Notes under the pieces: model-generated
The model's input: only the letters and a program-made list of their open reading frames with translations
Told to the model about the DNA's origin: nothing
The model's database searches: none
In this document: positions 10,020-21,814 of the stretch, piece after piece
Position numbering within the stretch: position 1 is the first letter of the stretch
Layout: each line of letters begins with the position of its first letter
Translations under genes and position numbers: made by a program
Source: Hanleya hanleyi
Lineage: Eukaryota; Mollusca; Polyplacophora; Lepidopleurida; Hanleyidae
Length of the DNA: 64,000 nucleotides
Reading direction: 5' to 3'
NCBI GenBank assembly: GCA_036873755.1
Contig: JAVTVY010020254.1
Location: 1 to 64,000, forward strand

Positions 10020-10725
10020 TACAAGGTGACACCTCACACGACGCATTCGCACCGCGGATGGTCCATCTCTACACCAAATAACATCATTCACTGCTAAAAA
10101 ATGCCCACTTTCGCTACTACTCGTACTGATGACATCACCAATGACGTCACAGATGCTGTGGATATCCCGCAAATCGGGATCTATACCCAGAGAGCTACAA
10201 CATGACCCCTCCCATGACGCATTCGGACCAAGGATGGTCCATCTCTACACCAAATACCATCCTTCACTGCCCCAAAATGCTCACTTTCGCTACTACTCCT
10301 ACTGATGACGTCACCAATAACGTCACAGATGCTGTGGACAGCCCTCAAATCGAGGTCTGCACCCCGAGAACTACAAGATGACACCCCACACGACGCATTC
10401 GGACTGAGAATGGAGCATCTCTACCCCAAATACCTTCCTTCACTGCCCCAAAATGCTCACTTTCGCTACTATTCCTACTGATGACGTCACCAATGGCGTC
10501 ACAGATGCTGTGGACAGCCCTCAAATCGGAGTCTGCACCCCGAGAACTACAAGATGACACCCCACACGACGCATTCGGACTGAGGATGGAGCATCTCTAC
10601 CCCAAATACCTTCCTTCACTGCCCCAAAATGCACACTTTCGCTACTACTCGTACTGATGACGTCATCGATGACGTCACAGATGCTGTGAACAGCCCCCAA
10701 ATCGGGGTCTACATCCCGAGAGCTA
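10020..10725 (+). promoter_or_regulatory. Tandem CRE (TGACGTCA) array, right arm
   Basis: Four units of about 176 bp have paired CREs near 10121-10148, 10298-10325, 10474-10500 and 10651-10680, against three units in the left arm. The unit nearest the gene holds two perfect TGACGTCA copies, about 90-120 nt upstream of TATAAAAG. I infer a bZIP-responsive enhancer for zinc-finger gene 2. Confidence 0.75.
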
Positions 10726-10769
10726 CAAAACGACACCTCCCAGGACGCATTCGGACCAAGCTAGCGTGC

Positions 10770-10777
10770 TATAAAAG
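10770..10777 (+). promoter_or_regulatory. TATA box of zinc-finger gene 2, right arm
   Basis: TATAAAAG lies 46 nt before the ATG at 10823. Confidence 0.75.
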
Positions 10778-10822
10778 TGAAGCGGCCTTGCCGTTTCATC
10801 AGACACTCTGTCAACCACCAAG

Positions 10823-12120
10823 ATGCTCACTTGCACAACTTGCCAGAAGCAGTTTACTCGTCTAGATAATTTACGACGCCACGAGGCCTCCACCCACAAC
10901 GATGCACGGTATACTTGTATAACCTGCGCACGGTCATTTAATCGGGAGGATCATTTACTGAGCCACGAACGTTCAATTCATGGGCCACCCAAGCGTCCAT
11001 GCGAGGATTGTGGTCAACTCTTCAAACGACGCAGTCAGTTGCTGCGACACCAACGGTTGATTCATGCCCCGGTACCATGGCATGAGCGACAACTTCCTAC
11101 TGAAGAGGAGCCGCGGAAGGTCAGACTCAGTGAAGATAAGCCCGGGGAGACGAACGCCACTGGTGATGCGATGAAGGAGAGCCCGCCTATACCCACAGTT
11201 CATAAGAGCCTGGGGCTAGGGGCCGTATGAACCCATGTACTTCAAGATCCTCATGATACTCATATGAACAGCCACAATCAAAGCGTGACTGAGATACATC
11301 TTTTTTTTAGATGACGACTCTATAACGAATATTATGGATTAAGAATACTGATCAGCGATACGGATTTGATATTTCTGGAACATCATGATGTCTTGCCGGC
11401 ATCATTGAAAACTGTTGACCGCTTCTCTCTTGCAGGAAACAAGCCTATGTTTATGTATACTATGATTGTCTTTTTGAATTTGGTGCTAATACTGTTATGT
11501 GGAAAATGGAATAGGTCTTTGGATTATGGACGCGGATATTCTCTAATGGACGACGGCTGGATTATGAATGACGGACTAGACGCTTGTAATCCAGCCGGAC
11601 CCCAGCGTTACGGTTTCGAGTCATACGCCTGACAACATCGAACATTTTCTGGGCGATCTCTTACAGGACAACCATCCAGTGAGTGACATCGATCGGCGCC
11701 ATTGGTCCATGACACGGCACTGTTTCCACCCTCATGGCCCTATTCAAGATATTTACAATTTTCCACTGACCAACCGCACCCCGTCTACGCAGCTACGTGG
11801 AAGCCATCTTCAAAGATCAAACTACAGCCTTCAAATTGAATGTCGCTTTCGGGTACATCTTACGTCACAAAAAGACGGACCAGTTACGGTATTATTATCC
11901 CGGCAATAATATCTATGTGTCTGACCAGCCGTTCACCATCATTAACCGGAGGTCACTAGAGACGATGCTGGAGATACTGGACACCGTGGATGCCTTGAGA
12001 TGGGCACATCGTCAACGCCCCAACATACAATGGGTGGTAGAGAGGGTAACCAATGTCACGTTTTTCCTTACCAAGCTGACCGACCACCGCCATCGGTCGA
12101 ATGCGTCACCCGCGCACTGA
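10823..12120 (+). pseudogene. Zinc-finger gene 2, right arm (interrupted and frameshifted)
   Basis: Three intact C2H2 fingers are encoded from the ATG at 10823. The frame then runs into a Penelope-like insert (11213-11589) and stops at about 11230. The remaining linker and C-terminal domain (11590-12120) contain an extra C in a CCCC run near 11780 relative to the left arm, which shifts the frame. Two independent lesions therefore separate it from the intact copy at 3082-4005. Confidence 0.8.
11213..11589 (+). mobile_element. Penelope-like 3' fragment in zinc-finger gene 2
   Basis: This is about 375 bp of the Penelope 3' tail (compare 47900-48276) in plus orientation. The junction with the gene lacks about three bases present in the left arm and I see no clear target duplication. 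It lies within about 30 bp of the homologous site used by the insertion in zinc-finger gene 1, but in the opposite orientation. Confidence 0.75.
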
Positions 12121-12446
12121 TGAATTCCATAACATGCCGCACATACTCTCTATGTCTACATGCTGATCGTTGACTTGAGCTCAGTAAACACTTGTACCTA
12201 ATGTGACGGTGCGTTAAATAATAAAACATGGTGTTTGATATTTCAATTTGTTTTGCTGTGAACATACTAAACATACCCAGGGCGGCTCCCCCAGCCTGGA
12301 TATGATGTAACATTGGGGATAATAAACTATATAAACATTGCTGAACTTGTTGTTATTCACGACAACCGCTATCCGATTGTATAATACAGAATATATAATG
12401 TATAATACAGGACATATATGGTACAATACAGGAAACCTGTGGTATA

Positions 12447-12570
12447 TTGGGCCGCCCATCATTTCAATGTACAAGCCCCGTTCTGGGCTTAAGTTCTTTC
12501 AATGTTCAAGCCCCCTGTTCTGGGCTTAAGTTTACAATCCCCCTGTTCTGGGTTTCAGTTCTTTCAATGT
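12447..12570 (+). repeat. Protease-tail remnant and AAGCCC repeats, right arm
   Basis: GGGCCGCCCATCATTTCAAT followed by GTACAAGCCCCGTTCTGGGC matches 62700-62740, the last codons and stop region of the adenain-like protease gene. It is followed by degenerate copies of the same AAGCCCC-TGTTCTGGGCTT unit seen at 62745-62865. An open frame runs on from here into the NRF-1 array, but I do not regard it as a gene. Confidence 0.65.
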
Positions 12571-12639
12571 ACTGCGCGCGCGCGCGTGCGGCATCAGATC
12601 ACGCGCGCGCGCGGATAGTGACCCCTGTCGGCGCCAAAA

Positions 12640-13900
12640 TGTCTATTTCCATACACTTTCTCAGCATGACGTCAGTTCCACGTCACACCCACCCCGTCGG
12701 ATACTCCCTCACGACTGCTTCACATGGATACCTCACTCGATCCCATCGACCCAATAGGGGCCCACCTAAACGCCAACACGTCTATTTCTATACTACGGCC
12801 AGACTGCGCATGCCCAGACTATTGACAACGAACGACACACTAGCCCAGGCGGATGCTCCCTCACGACAGCTTCACACTGATACCTCATACGACACCATAG
12901 GATCATTAGGGGTTCACCTAACCCCTAACACGTCTATTTCCATACCCTTTTCCCAGAATTCCTGTCTGCGCATGCGCAGAATGTGGACAACGGCCGAGAC
13001 CCTAGTCCAATCGGATGCCCCCTCACATAGGCTTCACATTGATACCTCACTCGATCCAATCGGCCCACTCGTGGCTCATCTAGCTCCAAAACGTCTATTT
13101 CCATACACTTTTCCCACAATTCCCTGTCTGCGCATGCGTAGAATGGTGACAACGCTCGAGCCACTAGCACAGTCAGATGCCCCCTCACATAGTCTTCACA
13201 TTGATACCTCATACGACTCCATCGGCCCATTAGGGACTCCCCTAGATCCCAAAACGTCTATTTCCATACCCTTTGACCACCGCGCATGCGCAGAATGGTG
13301 ACAACGCTCGAGCCGCTAGTCCAGTCAGATGCCCCTTCATGAATGCTTCACATTGATACCTCACTCGATCCAATCGGCCCACTCGTGGCTCACCTACATC
13401 CCAAAACGTCTATTTCCATACACTTTTCCCACAATTCCCTGTCTGCGCATGCGTAGAATGGTGACAACGCTCGAGCCACTAGGCCAGTCAGATGCCCCCT
13501 CACATAGGCTTCACATTGATACCTCATACGACTCCATCGGCCCATTAGGGACTCCCCTAGATCCCAAAACGTCTATTTCCATACCCCTTTCCCACAATTC
13601 CCTGTCTGCGCATGCGCAGAATGGTGACAACGCCCGAGCCGCTAGTCCAGTCAGATGCCCCTTCACGAATGCTTCACATGGATACCTCATATGACCCGAT
13701 TGGACCATTAGTGGCTCCCCTAGCTCCAAAACGTCTATTTTCATACCCGTTGGCCACCGCGCATGCGCAGAATGCCGATATTTCAACCCCACACCCAGCC
13801 CATCAGATGCCCCTTGACGAATGCTTCACTTTGATACCTCACCCGACCCCATCGGTCCACTAGGGACCCACCTAGGTCCCAAAACGTCTATTTAGGTATT
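12640..13900. repeat. Tandem array carrying NRF-1-like sites, right arm
   Basis: Mirror of 660-2560, with several units fewer. GCGCATGCGC cores are intact near 12972, 13280, 13606 and 13760, and some units carry GCGCATGCGT or GCGCATGCCC instead. This copy-number change explains part of the length difference between the arms. Confidence 0.8.
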
Positions 13901-14150
13901 CCCCGTATACATTAACATTGGAAGTCAACCCATGGGACTACTTTCTGTCCGCGGAGGCAGACCGCATCACCACCAGACCGCATCACCGCGGAAGAATTCG
14001 AGGTCAAAGGTTGCCGGAACTATAGCCTAGATAGGTCAGGACATGCCTTGATCACATGATCGTCACGTGATCAAGTTCCTCCTCAAATCCTCCCCATGAC
14101 GTCATTACATCCGGGTGAAATACGGCCGAATCGGTCTTTACACTACTACT

Positions 14151-14156
14151 TACCTA
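14151..14156. repeat. 6-bp target-site duplication, right copy (TACCTA)
   Basis: Identical to 389-394 and directly after the terminal CACTACTACT. Confidence 0.75.
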
Positions 14157-14525
14157 TGTCTAATTCTGCTTTACCCATGGCTAGGGGCCGGCTGAATATC
14201 ATGTGTTCTACTTCTCCATAGTCTTAAAATGAACAATCACAATCAAAGTGTGACTGATATAGATATACTCTTGAAACCACTTGGAAGTCATTTGGATAAG
14301 GAATGATGGTCAGTGATTAGGATTTTATGCATAGAACATCAACATGCCTTGCTGACATCTTTGAAAACTTTTCACCGTCTCTCTCTTGTAGGAAACCCTT
14401 TATTTAACACACATTTGGAACTGATGCTAACTGACATACGAAATAGGTCTTTCCATTATTGACCCGAATTGTTCATGGACGACGGCTTAACATTGAGTGT
14501 TGGATCTGACGCTTTCCATTATCGA
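14157..14525 (+). mobile_element. Diverged Penelope-like 3' tail
   Basis: This stretch matches, with many substitutions, the tail of the Penelope element at 47873-48276 (GTCTAATTC..GCTTTACCC, GGCTAGGGGCCG, ATGGACGACGGC). It appears to be an old copy into which the palindromic element inserted. Confidence 0.6.
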
Positions 14526-15589
14526 TATTCCCTTCCAGCCAAGTTAAATTACTTGTAATCCAGTGTAAATATACTGAATTTTCACTGTTTAAAAGATTGA
14601 AGAAAGTTGATTACTTGACAAGTCGGTCGGTATGTGTCATATCAGCAAATTCAAGCGGGCAAAAAATAAATCGAAACAATCATCTCACCAGTCCACAAAT
14701 CCAAGGCGATGCAGATCCAATTTATGTCGGATGCCTCCCTTATTTCAAGCACACCGTCGGCTATTGGTAATACACTTCCCAGTATTGGTGGTTTTACGCG
14801 TAGGACTTAAAAAGAGTTCTAAATTGAAGACGCATTGTGAAACATACATCAGAAAACATTTACAGCTGAAATATACCAAAATGATAAATCATGACAGGAC
14901 AAGGGGTAGACACTTCATATATATAGGATGCTGTTGTCTAAGCCTTTGCGAAGTCTAGACACATCGTTGTCCCCAGACTTGGCTTTTGTATGCATTGTCT
15001 CTTGATCTTTATATGGAGTATGAAACGCGTTACGGGCGAGGACACTGACAGTTAAATGTAAATACATGTTTTTTTCATATACCGTAACAGAGATATATAA
15101 TCTAGTAAGTTACTTACAGATGAACGGTTTAGAGTGGTTCTGGCATCTCTTCAACTCGTGGTCATGCACCGAACTACTGATAGTTGGGACTATCAGCAAC
15201 ACTATCCGCGACATGGATAATGAAAAGAAACGTGATTTGGGCGTGATGACTGCATGTTACCTGTATCTTCACATGAGGGGAGTACATGTCTGCACGCTTG
15301 ACCGCGTACATGCAGCTTCTAAGCTTACGTAATCATAATAATAATGGGCAGGTTATAAATAATTATGAACAGAAGTCAATCAACTAGAAGTCTGTATCTT
15401 TAGATTAATATAAGATTGGTATGTTTCGTGTTCGAGCAGATTCAAAACAAAAACCGAATGAAGCATCATGGAAGATCAGCTTATACTGCCATTCAAATGC
15501 TCAGCCTGTGAAACGTACATAATTATAGCCACACTCTTGTTGATCCCGAGGCGACATTGTACTTCGTCTTGCGTGTGTGGGGACTGTGT
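14526..15589. other. About 1.1 kb with no supported gene
   Basis: Two short open frames (14632-14958 and 15066-15332) have no recognisable domain or codon pattern. I see no RNA gene. Confidence 0.4.
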
Positions 15590-15595
15590 AGGCTA

Positions 15596-16357
15596 TGTAG
15601 ACACTGTTAATGTCCAAACGCCCGTTAATGTCCAAATTGGACATTAACACGCAGCGAGTGCGTGTTAATGTCCTAAGTTTGGACATTAACCGCCTCTTAT
15701 TGTCCTAGGGCAAATTTGGACATTAGCGGTCGACCTGCAGCTGATTTTTTTTCAATATGTACAAGCTGCGTCTTAATGTCCTAACAGTCCATAGTCCGTA
15801 GTTCGTTTTTTTACTAATTCAATATCTTGTGGTCATATCGATTCCTCGCAGTGTAAGATGGATATATGAACATGGGTTGTAGTCTCACAAAGCGATTTCG
15901 CCCTGTCTTGGTGTTTTTTAAATGTTTTCTTGTGTTCATTAACAGTCCATACTCCGTAGTCCGTAGTTCGTTTTTTCACTAATTCAATATCTGTGGTCAT
16001 ATCGATTCCTCGTAGTGCAAGATGGATGTATTAACACAGGTTGTAGTCTCGCAAAGCGATTTCGCTGTGTCTTGGTGTTTTTTCAATGCTTTCTTGTGCT
16101 CATTAAAAGTTCATAGTCCGTAGTTCGTTTTTTCACTAATTCAATAAATGGTCTCAATGAAATTTTGGAACAGAGGCGGGACTGTTTTAGGACAATAACA
16201 GTCGAAGTGATACATATCGACCGCTAATGTCCAAAGTTTGGACGATAACATTCATGTTGGCGTCTTATCGTCCTACGTGGGACATTAACACGCACTCGTT
16301 GCGTGTTAATATCCAGTTTGGACATTAACGGGCGTTTGGACATTAACAGTGTCTACA
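15596..16357. mobile_element. 762-bp TIR element with TG...CA ends
   Basis: The termini are TGTAGACACTGTTAATGTCC and its inverse. They extend into subterminal inverted copies of GTTAATGTCCAAA / TTTGGACATTAAC. AGGCTA flanks both ends (15590-15595, 16358-16363), suggesting a 6-bp duplication. The interior holds about 2.3 tandem copies of a roughly 160-bp unit beginning near GTCCGTAGTTCG. No coding capacity, so it is non-autonomous. I cannot assign a superfamily. Confidence 0.65.
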
Positions 16358-16518
16358 AGGCTATTTGATGGATGAATGTCAGTGACGTGTAGCCTGTCTA
16401 ATCTAATCTGATGATACACACTTAAAGTTCATTTGCTTCTGATATGAGGCATATACTTCCTTACCAAGACGGTAAACACAGTTTGATCTATGCTATAGCA
16501 AATGGTTATGGTTCAAAT

Positions 16519-16800
16519 CCAGTGAAGAGAGGGTATATATCCTTCACATCGCCGCTAATGTGGGGATTATCCAGTGCTAGGAGATCTTCTACTTAGTGCT
16601 TGGTGATTGAGAAGGAACGGACTGAAATGGTTATTTGACAATTTTTGCATGTAGGCGTATTCATGCGAGAACTGTCTGCGAAAAGTGGGGCACAATTTTT
16701 ACCCATTGGAATACCTATACACTGTTGGTATACGATATTGCCGATCTTCACATAAATATTGTTATCGAGAAATTCGATTTTGTAAACAAGGAAACATCCC
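16519..16800 (-). pseudogene. Penelope-like RT fragment
   Basis: The minus strand encodes a piece of Penelope RT around the conserved IGIPMGKNCAPLFAD segment (16640-16740). It lacks the rest of the domain and is degraded. Confidence 0.7.
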
Positions 16801-16847
16801 AAGAATGATATCTTTAACGTGCTGTGTAGAACAAAAGAAAGCATTAT

Positions 16848-17335
16848 TTCGTATATGGTAGGATTCTGCTGGCAGACTGTTAATCCCCGAGGCCCGCCCT
16901 CTGTACATGTCACTGGACAAACATATGTAGGTTTCTTGTTTTGGTGAACATATGAACAGTCACAATCAAAGCGTGACTGAGGTACATCATTCATTTTTAG
17001 ATGACGACTCTATAACGAATATTATGGATTAAGAATACTGATCAGCGATACGGATTTGATATTTTGGAACATCATGAGGTCTTGCCGGCATCATTGAAAA
17101 TTGTTGACCGCTTCTTGCAGGAAACAAGCCTATGTTTATGTATACTTTTGAATTTGGTGCTAATACTGTTATATGGAAATGGAATAGGTCTTTGGATTAT
17201 GGACGCGGATATTCTCTAATGGACGACGGCTGGATTATGAATGACGGACTAGACGCTTGTAATTACAGGTAGTTTTTCTAGGTATTCCAGGTTTACCCCA
17301 GGTAGAGGCGTTTACATCATCATCATCCATTAAAA
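16848..17335 (+). repeat. Dispersed repeat R split by a Penelope 3' fragment
   Basis: 16848-16945 and 17263-17335 match 24470-24680 as one continuous repeat in the same order. The intervening 16949-17262 is a Penelope-like 3' tail, so the tail inserted into a copy of R. Confidence 0.65.
16949..17262 (+). mobile_element. Penelope-like 3' tail fragment
   Basis: Closely matches 47945-48276, ending at the shared GACGCTTGTAAT terminus. Confidence 0.75.
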
Positions 17336-17429
17336 ATAGATGAGTTCTTTGAGCTAGCGTATCCAATTTCGCTTAAGCCGGTGCTAGAGGCCGTGTGGAT
17401 ACTTCATATTCTCCACATGAACAGCTGCA

Positions 17430-19560
17430 ATAACATGAGGCAGCACCTAAAAGGTGCAACAACCCCTCAGCCAGACAGTTTTAGTCATTGTATATTGGTA
17501 CACAATGAATGAAAAATGCATATGTAAAAGCCTGAAAGATTTGGTTGAATGCAGAAGATGCTTTAGCAGTGGCTTGTAAAAGATTACAATATGATAAATT
17601 CAGTGTGGGATGTTAGATGCATTGAAGGATTATAATAAATATTTTGACATAGCATGTGCGAAAAATATGGCGGAAGAACAGAAATATTCTGAACAAAAAC
17701 AAAAGGCTTAAAGCCATTTTGGCTTTGAACCCTAATAATAATCTAAACAATAATAAAAGTCTTTGATAGCAATAACTGTATGAATCCCTGTGTACCAGTT
17801 GATTTTCTGTCTCTTTCCATCTGTGATCAAGCAGAGGATGAGGATGGGTGGATGGCAATCCAAACAGCCTTGTGATATGAATAATATGTTTCATGGACAC
17901 CAAATTGTATATCTGTGAGTTTGAAATTGGTGAAAATCTGGTCAATGGTTGTCCTAAGATCTGTGGTTGGGGTGTGGATTAAGGGAAAGAGCCCATGGAT
18001 GCTCTTGGAAGAAGTCGTTTATCTTGGTTGTTTCACCCGAGTCGACAGCGAAGTCATTGTTGAAGTCTCCAAGTATGACAACATTAGTCGCTGAACAGTG
18101 GCTCCTTAGTGATGTAGAAAGTCCGCCCAATCTTGATGCACTGATGATGTATATCAAATTTTACATCGAGCACTTGAACGGTATCAGAGAGAGATCATTA
18201 ATGATTTTGCATAAATTAAAGAAGGCCGCCTATCCTTCCGGTCATTCAGAGGAACTGATCTTCATTGCGAGTGTCTTGGTACATCGATGCTGGATACCAA
18301 GTTTCATATAGAACACTTAAATGATATCCGAGATATATATCATTAAAGATTTTGCATAAATTAAAGATGGCCACCAAGATTTCCACCCAATCAGAGAAAC
18401 CAGTTCTGTCATTCATCATAAGTCTCTTGCTGCATCGATGATGTTTATCAAATTTTATATCGAGCACTTAAACGGTATCAGAGATAGAGATCATTAATGA
18501 TTTTGCATAAATTAAAAATGGCCGGCCATCCTTCCCGCCTCTCAGAAGAATTGATGTGGTTATTCAGTGCAAGTCAAGTCTTTTGATACATCGATGCTGT
18601 ATACCAAGTTTCGTATAGAACACTTCAATGGTATCAAAGAAATACATCATTAAAGATTCTGCATAAATTAAAGATGGCCGCCAAGGCTTTCACCTAATCA
18701 GGAAAACTGGTTCGGTCATTCCTTCAAAGTTTCTTGATGTATCGATAATCTCTACAAAGTTTCACACTGAACAGCAAAATGGTTTCCGAGATACACAAGA
18801 TTAATGGTTTCGCATAAATTAAAGATGGCCGCCAAAGTTTCCACCCAATCGGGTCCAGATTCAATAGGGTTCTGAGTAATGAGCGTATGGATGTGCACGG
18901 CAAGTTTGGTGTGCCTAGGGTAAGTCGTTCTAAAGAAAGCTTGGTAACGAGAAGTTTCGTATAGAACACTTCAACGGTATCAAAGAAATACATCATTAAA
19001 GATTCTGCATAAATTAAAGATGGCCACCAAGGCTTTCACCTAATCAGGAAAACTGGTTTGGTCATTCCTTCAAAGTTTCTTGATGTATCGATAATCTCTA
19101 CAAAGTTTCACACTGAACAGCAAAATGGCTTCCGAGATACACAAGATTCATGGTTTCGCATAAATTAAAGATGGCCGCCAAAGTTTCCACCCAATCGGGT
19201 CCAGATTCAATAGGGTTCTGGGGCATGAGCATATGGATGTGCACGGCAAGTTTGGTGTGCCTAGGGTAAGTCGTTCTAAAAAAAGCTTGGTAACAAGAAA
19301 GCTGTGATGGTTTCGCATAAATTAAAGATGGCCGCCAAAGTTTCCAACCAATCGGGTCCAGATTCAATAGGCTTGTGGTTGACCACCCAACAATTCTGTA
19401 TACCAAATTTGAAGTCTCTAGAAGCAACGGTTCGGTTTCTAGATCGATCACAAGAATTGTTGACGACCGGACGACCGGACGACCGGACGAACGACCGGAC
19501 GACCGGACGTACATGCCAACGACAAGACCCCGCAGCCTAATAGGCTGAGGGGTAAAAACG
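17430..19560. repeat. Repeat-rich element with GATGGCC-type internal units
   Basis: About eight diverged copies of a unit with TTGCATAAATTAAAGATGGC and a following CACCCAATCGG-like block lie between 17950 and 19380. The left end has GCACCTAAAAGGTGC and AACCCCTCAGCC; the right end has CCCCGCAGCC..GGCTGAGGGG, a strong hairpin at 19527-19551. The same units occur inverted at 23620-24240. No gene is apparent. This looks like a non-autonomous element; a Helitron-like assignment is possible but unproven. Confidence 0.5.
19461..19511. repeat. (ACGACCGG)n short tandem repeat
   Basis: About six copies of ACGACCGG, with one interruption. Confidence 0.85.
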
Positions 19561-21582
19561 CGACTGAGATCCACCTTGGGATAGTAATATTTACATATAA
19601 ATATTATATTATTTGGGACCTCATGTGCGGGGAAATTAACGAAATTACGTTGGAGGTCTGGAAGAACTTGGAAAGGTCCAACTAGTCAACGTGTACTGTA
19701 TACTCTACTTCTCCTGGTTTCGACCACTCAACTATGTACTGTTCAATTACGCTAAGGACTATCTTTTGGTCCGCCATGAGATTGATATTCCTCGGCTCTC
19801 TATATTTTGGTCCATTCATCTGGAGTATTTTAACGTTCATATTGTCCATCAATGTTATCAGTCACATTATGTCAACATGGTTTATAGATGAATGGCTCAC
19901 AGTCACACGTATAAGTACTGAACGTGATTCTTTCCAGTCAGCGTCTCTGATGGCTTTAAAGTAATTAAAAATACTACTTATTATTGATTCAATGTATTGG
20001 TAAGAAATACACGGCGGTTCCGTGAACTTGTAACAATTATGTACAGTATTGCGAACCTCTGGGTCGTTACATAGAAATCTGGAGAGGTTTGTTGTGTCCA
20101 GTGCATTATCCAAATACAGAATTTTCAAGAATTCAGTTGTATTCACTGGACGATATAATCGAAAATAAGTTATATCACGACATATTTTTGTTATAATTGA
20201 TGGTATTTTCATAGGGGTTACACAGCTTGTTGGTCCCCAGAAGTAGCGGATATAGGACTGTACACTATTGGGCGTGTTTTTAATCCGCGTTTTGTTATAT
20301 TGTTGAACCCTGTAATAACCCGGTATCATTTAAACCTTACGGGAAGATTTTCACTTGTCGATATAATCGGAAAAAGGATATATCTGGACATATTTTAGTT
20401 ATTACAGATGGAAAATATTATGTATTCAGATGATACCGCCTATTGGACCTCTTTGGTGAATTGATTTAGAATCGTCAGAGGTAGAGTTTGTAGTACCATA
20501 CGTAAAGTGTGTACACTAGTGGGAGTGTTAGATAAACCCACTAAGTATTTCACAGTAATACGGCTGTGAATCGTTGAAGGAATTTCTCCGACCATAATGC
20601 GGTGTAACCGTTCGCCTTATTGGCGGTTTGTTACATTGCCGAACCCTATAATCTTGTTGATCCACTAAATTGCTCAGCATAATACATAAGCAAAATAACG
20701 TAAGAAGTCGCTGGTTGACAATCTCAAATTTTCGACAATTTATTTTGTCAGTTTTCTTGACATATTTGAAAAGAACAAGACAACAGAACAAAGGCAAGCA
20801 GAGATGGCTCTGTTCTACTTTTCCGTACAGGTTTCCTGTGACCGTTCAGCGTAAGATTTCATCTTTGATTTGTCTCGCCAAAATACTGTTGACCTCACTT
20901 GTTACAGGAAAACAAATAAATACAATTATTTGTAGAACAACTAAGATTACTATTGATTTACAGAATATGACTGTTAATGATGAACTGAATGCAGTCAAAA
21001 TGTTAAAAAATTTACATATTTTTGTCCATATTTTTTAGTAATATTGGAACGAGAAGCTAAACAGTCCTGAATTGCACATCTGCAATATTTAATATTAAGA
21101 CCTTGTTTAGCCGTGTGGAAAAATCCGGCACTTTACTTGAGAAAAAATATGCATATCCATCCTTATTCAGATATTCGGCTGTGTGTGACCTGCACTGGAG
21201 TTCTTCAAATTCGTCTGTACGATTAAAAGAAAGTACCCTTCGTAAGCTATTATAAATAATGCTAGATGTTTCGGTGCGGACCCCAACAAATATCAAAACC
21301 TACAATCAAATTTTTGTGATCAAATGCCTTGGCACAGATCCATCCGTGATTGGTGATAATACCCAAATACGAGTTTGCGGACAGTTTGTATTCTAGTGAA
21401 ATACTAGTACCGGTACCTTCTCCATGTGACCAACTGGGGAGAAACCCGTTGTCGACAGAAGGTTTAATATTGTATTTCATTTCTCGATCTATTTTAGTAT
21501 GCCTGATGAATGAAAAAAAATTAAATCGATCGTTTAAGAATCGTGACTCTTTTAACTGATAATGTCGCTGAATTGGTTCGTC
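19561..21582. other. About 2 kb with no supported gene
   Basis: A+T-rich sequence. A diverged duplicated block with CGATATAATCG..ATAT..GACATATTTT occurs near 20150 and 20357, and GGTTCAACAATATAA-like motifs recur near 20290 and 20630. Open frames are short and unrecognised. Confidence 0.4.
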
Positions 21583-21814
21583 TAGCTTCTATACTGAGCT
21601 TGGGGTAATTCTAGCTTCCATACTGAGCTTGGGGTAATTCTAGCTTCTATACTGAGCTTGGGGTAATTCTAGCTTCTATACTGAGCTTGGGATAATTCTA
21701 GCTTCTATACTGAGCTTGGGGTAATTCTAGCTTCTATACTGAGCTTGGGGTAATTCTAGCTTCTATACTGAGCTTGGGGTAATTCTAGCTTCTATACTGA
21801 GCTTGGGGTAATTT
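21583..21814. repeat. 29-bp satellite, 8 copies
   Basis: Eight near-identical copies of TAGCTTCTATACTGAGCTTG plus GGGTAATTC; copies differ by one or two bases. Confidence 0.95.

Larger units (their letters stand above)
395..14150. mobile_element. Giant palindromic Polinton/Maverick-like element
   Basis: The element is 13,756 bp long, with arms at 395-7038 and 7062-14150 that are inverted copies around a 23-bp spacer. It begins AGTAGTAGTG, ends with the exact complement, and is bounded by TACCTA on both sides. Known Polintons have 5'-AG termini, inverted terminal repeats and 6-bp duplications, so I infer integration by a Polinton-type integrase. No polymerase, integrase, ATPase or capsid gene is present. 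Each arm instead holds three zinc-finger genes, a protease-tail remnant and repeat arrays. Arms this long imply that two copies of one virus end were joined head to head, as in a snap-back genome from protein-primed replication. The arms differ by Penelope insertions, tandem-repeat copy number and small indels, so the palindrome is not recent. An assembly artefact is unlikely because these arm-specific differences are real sequence. Confidence 0.75.
7062..14150 (-). repeat. Right arm of the giant inverted repeat
   Basis: This is the reverse complement of the left arm over its whole length. It is about 450 bp longer in total because of two Penelope-like insertions (8469-8966 and 11213-11589) and partly offset by fewer NRF-1-like repeat units at the outer end. 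Both large zinc-finger genes are disrupted here. Confidence 0.85.

Noticed and set aside
20130..20660. Possible tRNA or small RNA gene in the A+T-rich stretch
   Set aside because: No cloverleaf, A/B boxes or T-run terminator could be found by eye here or elsewhere in the window.
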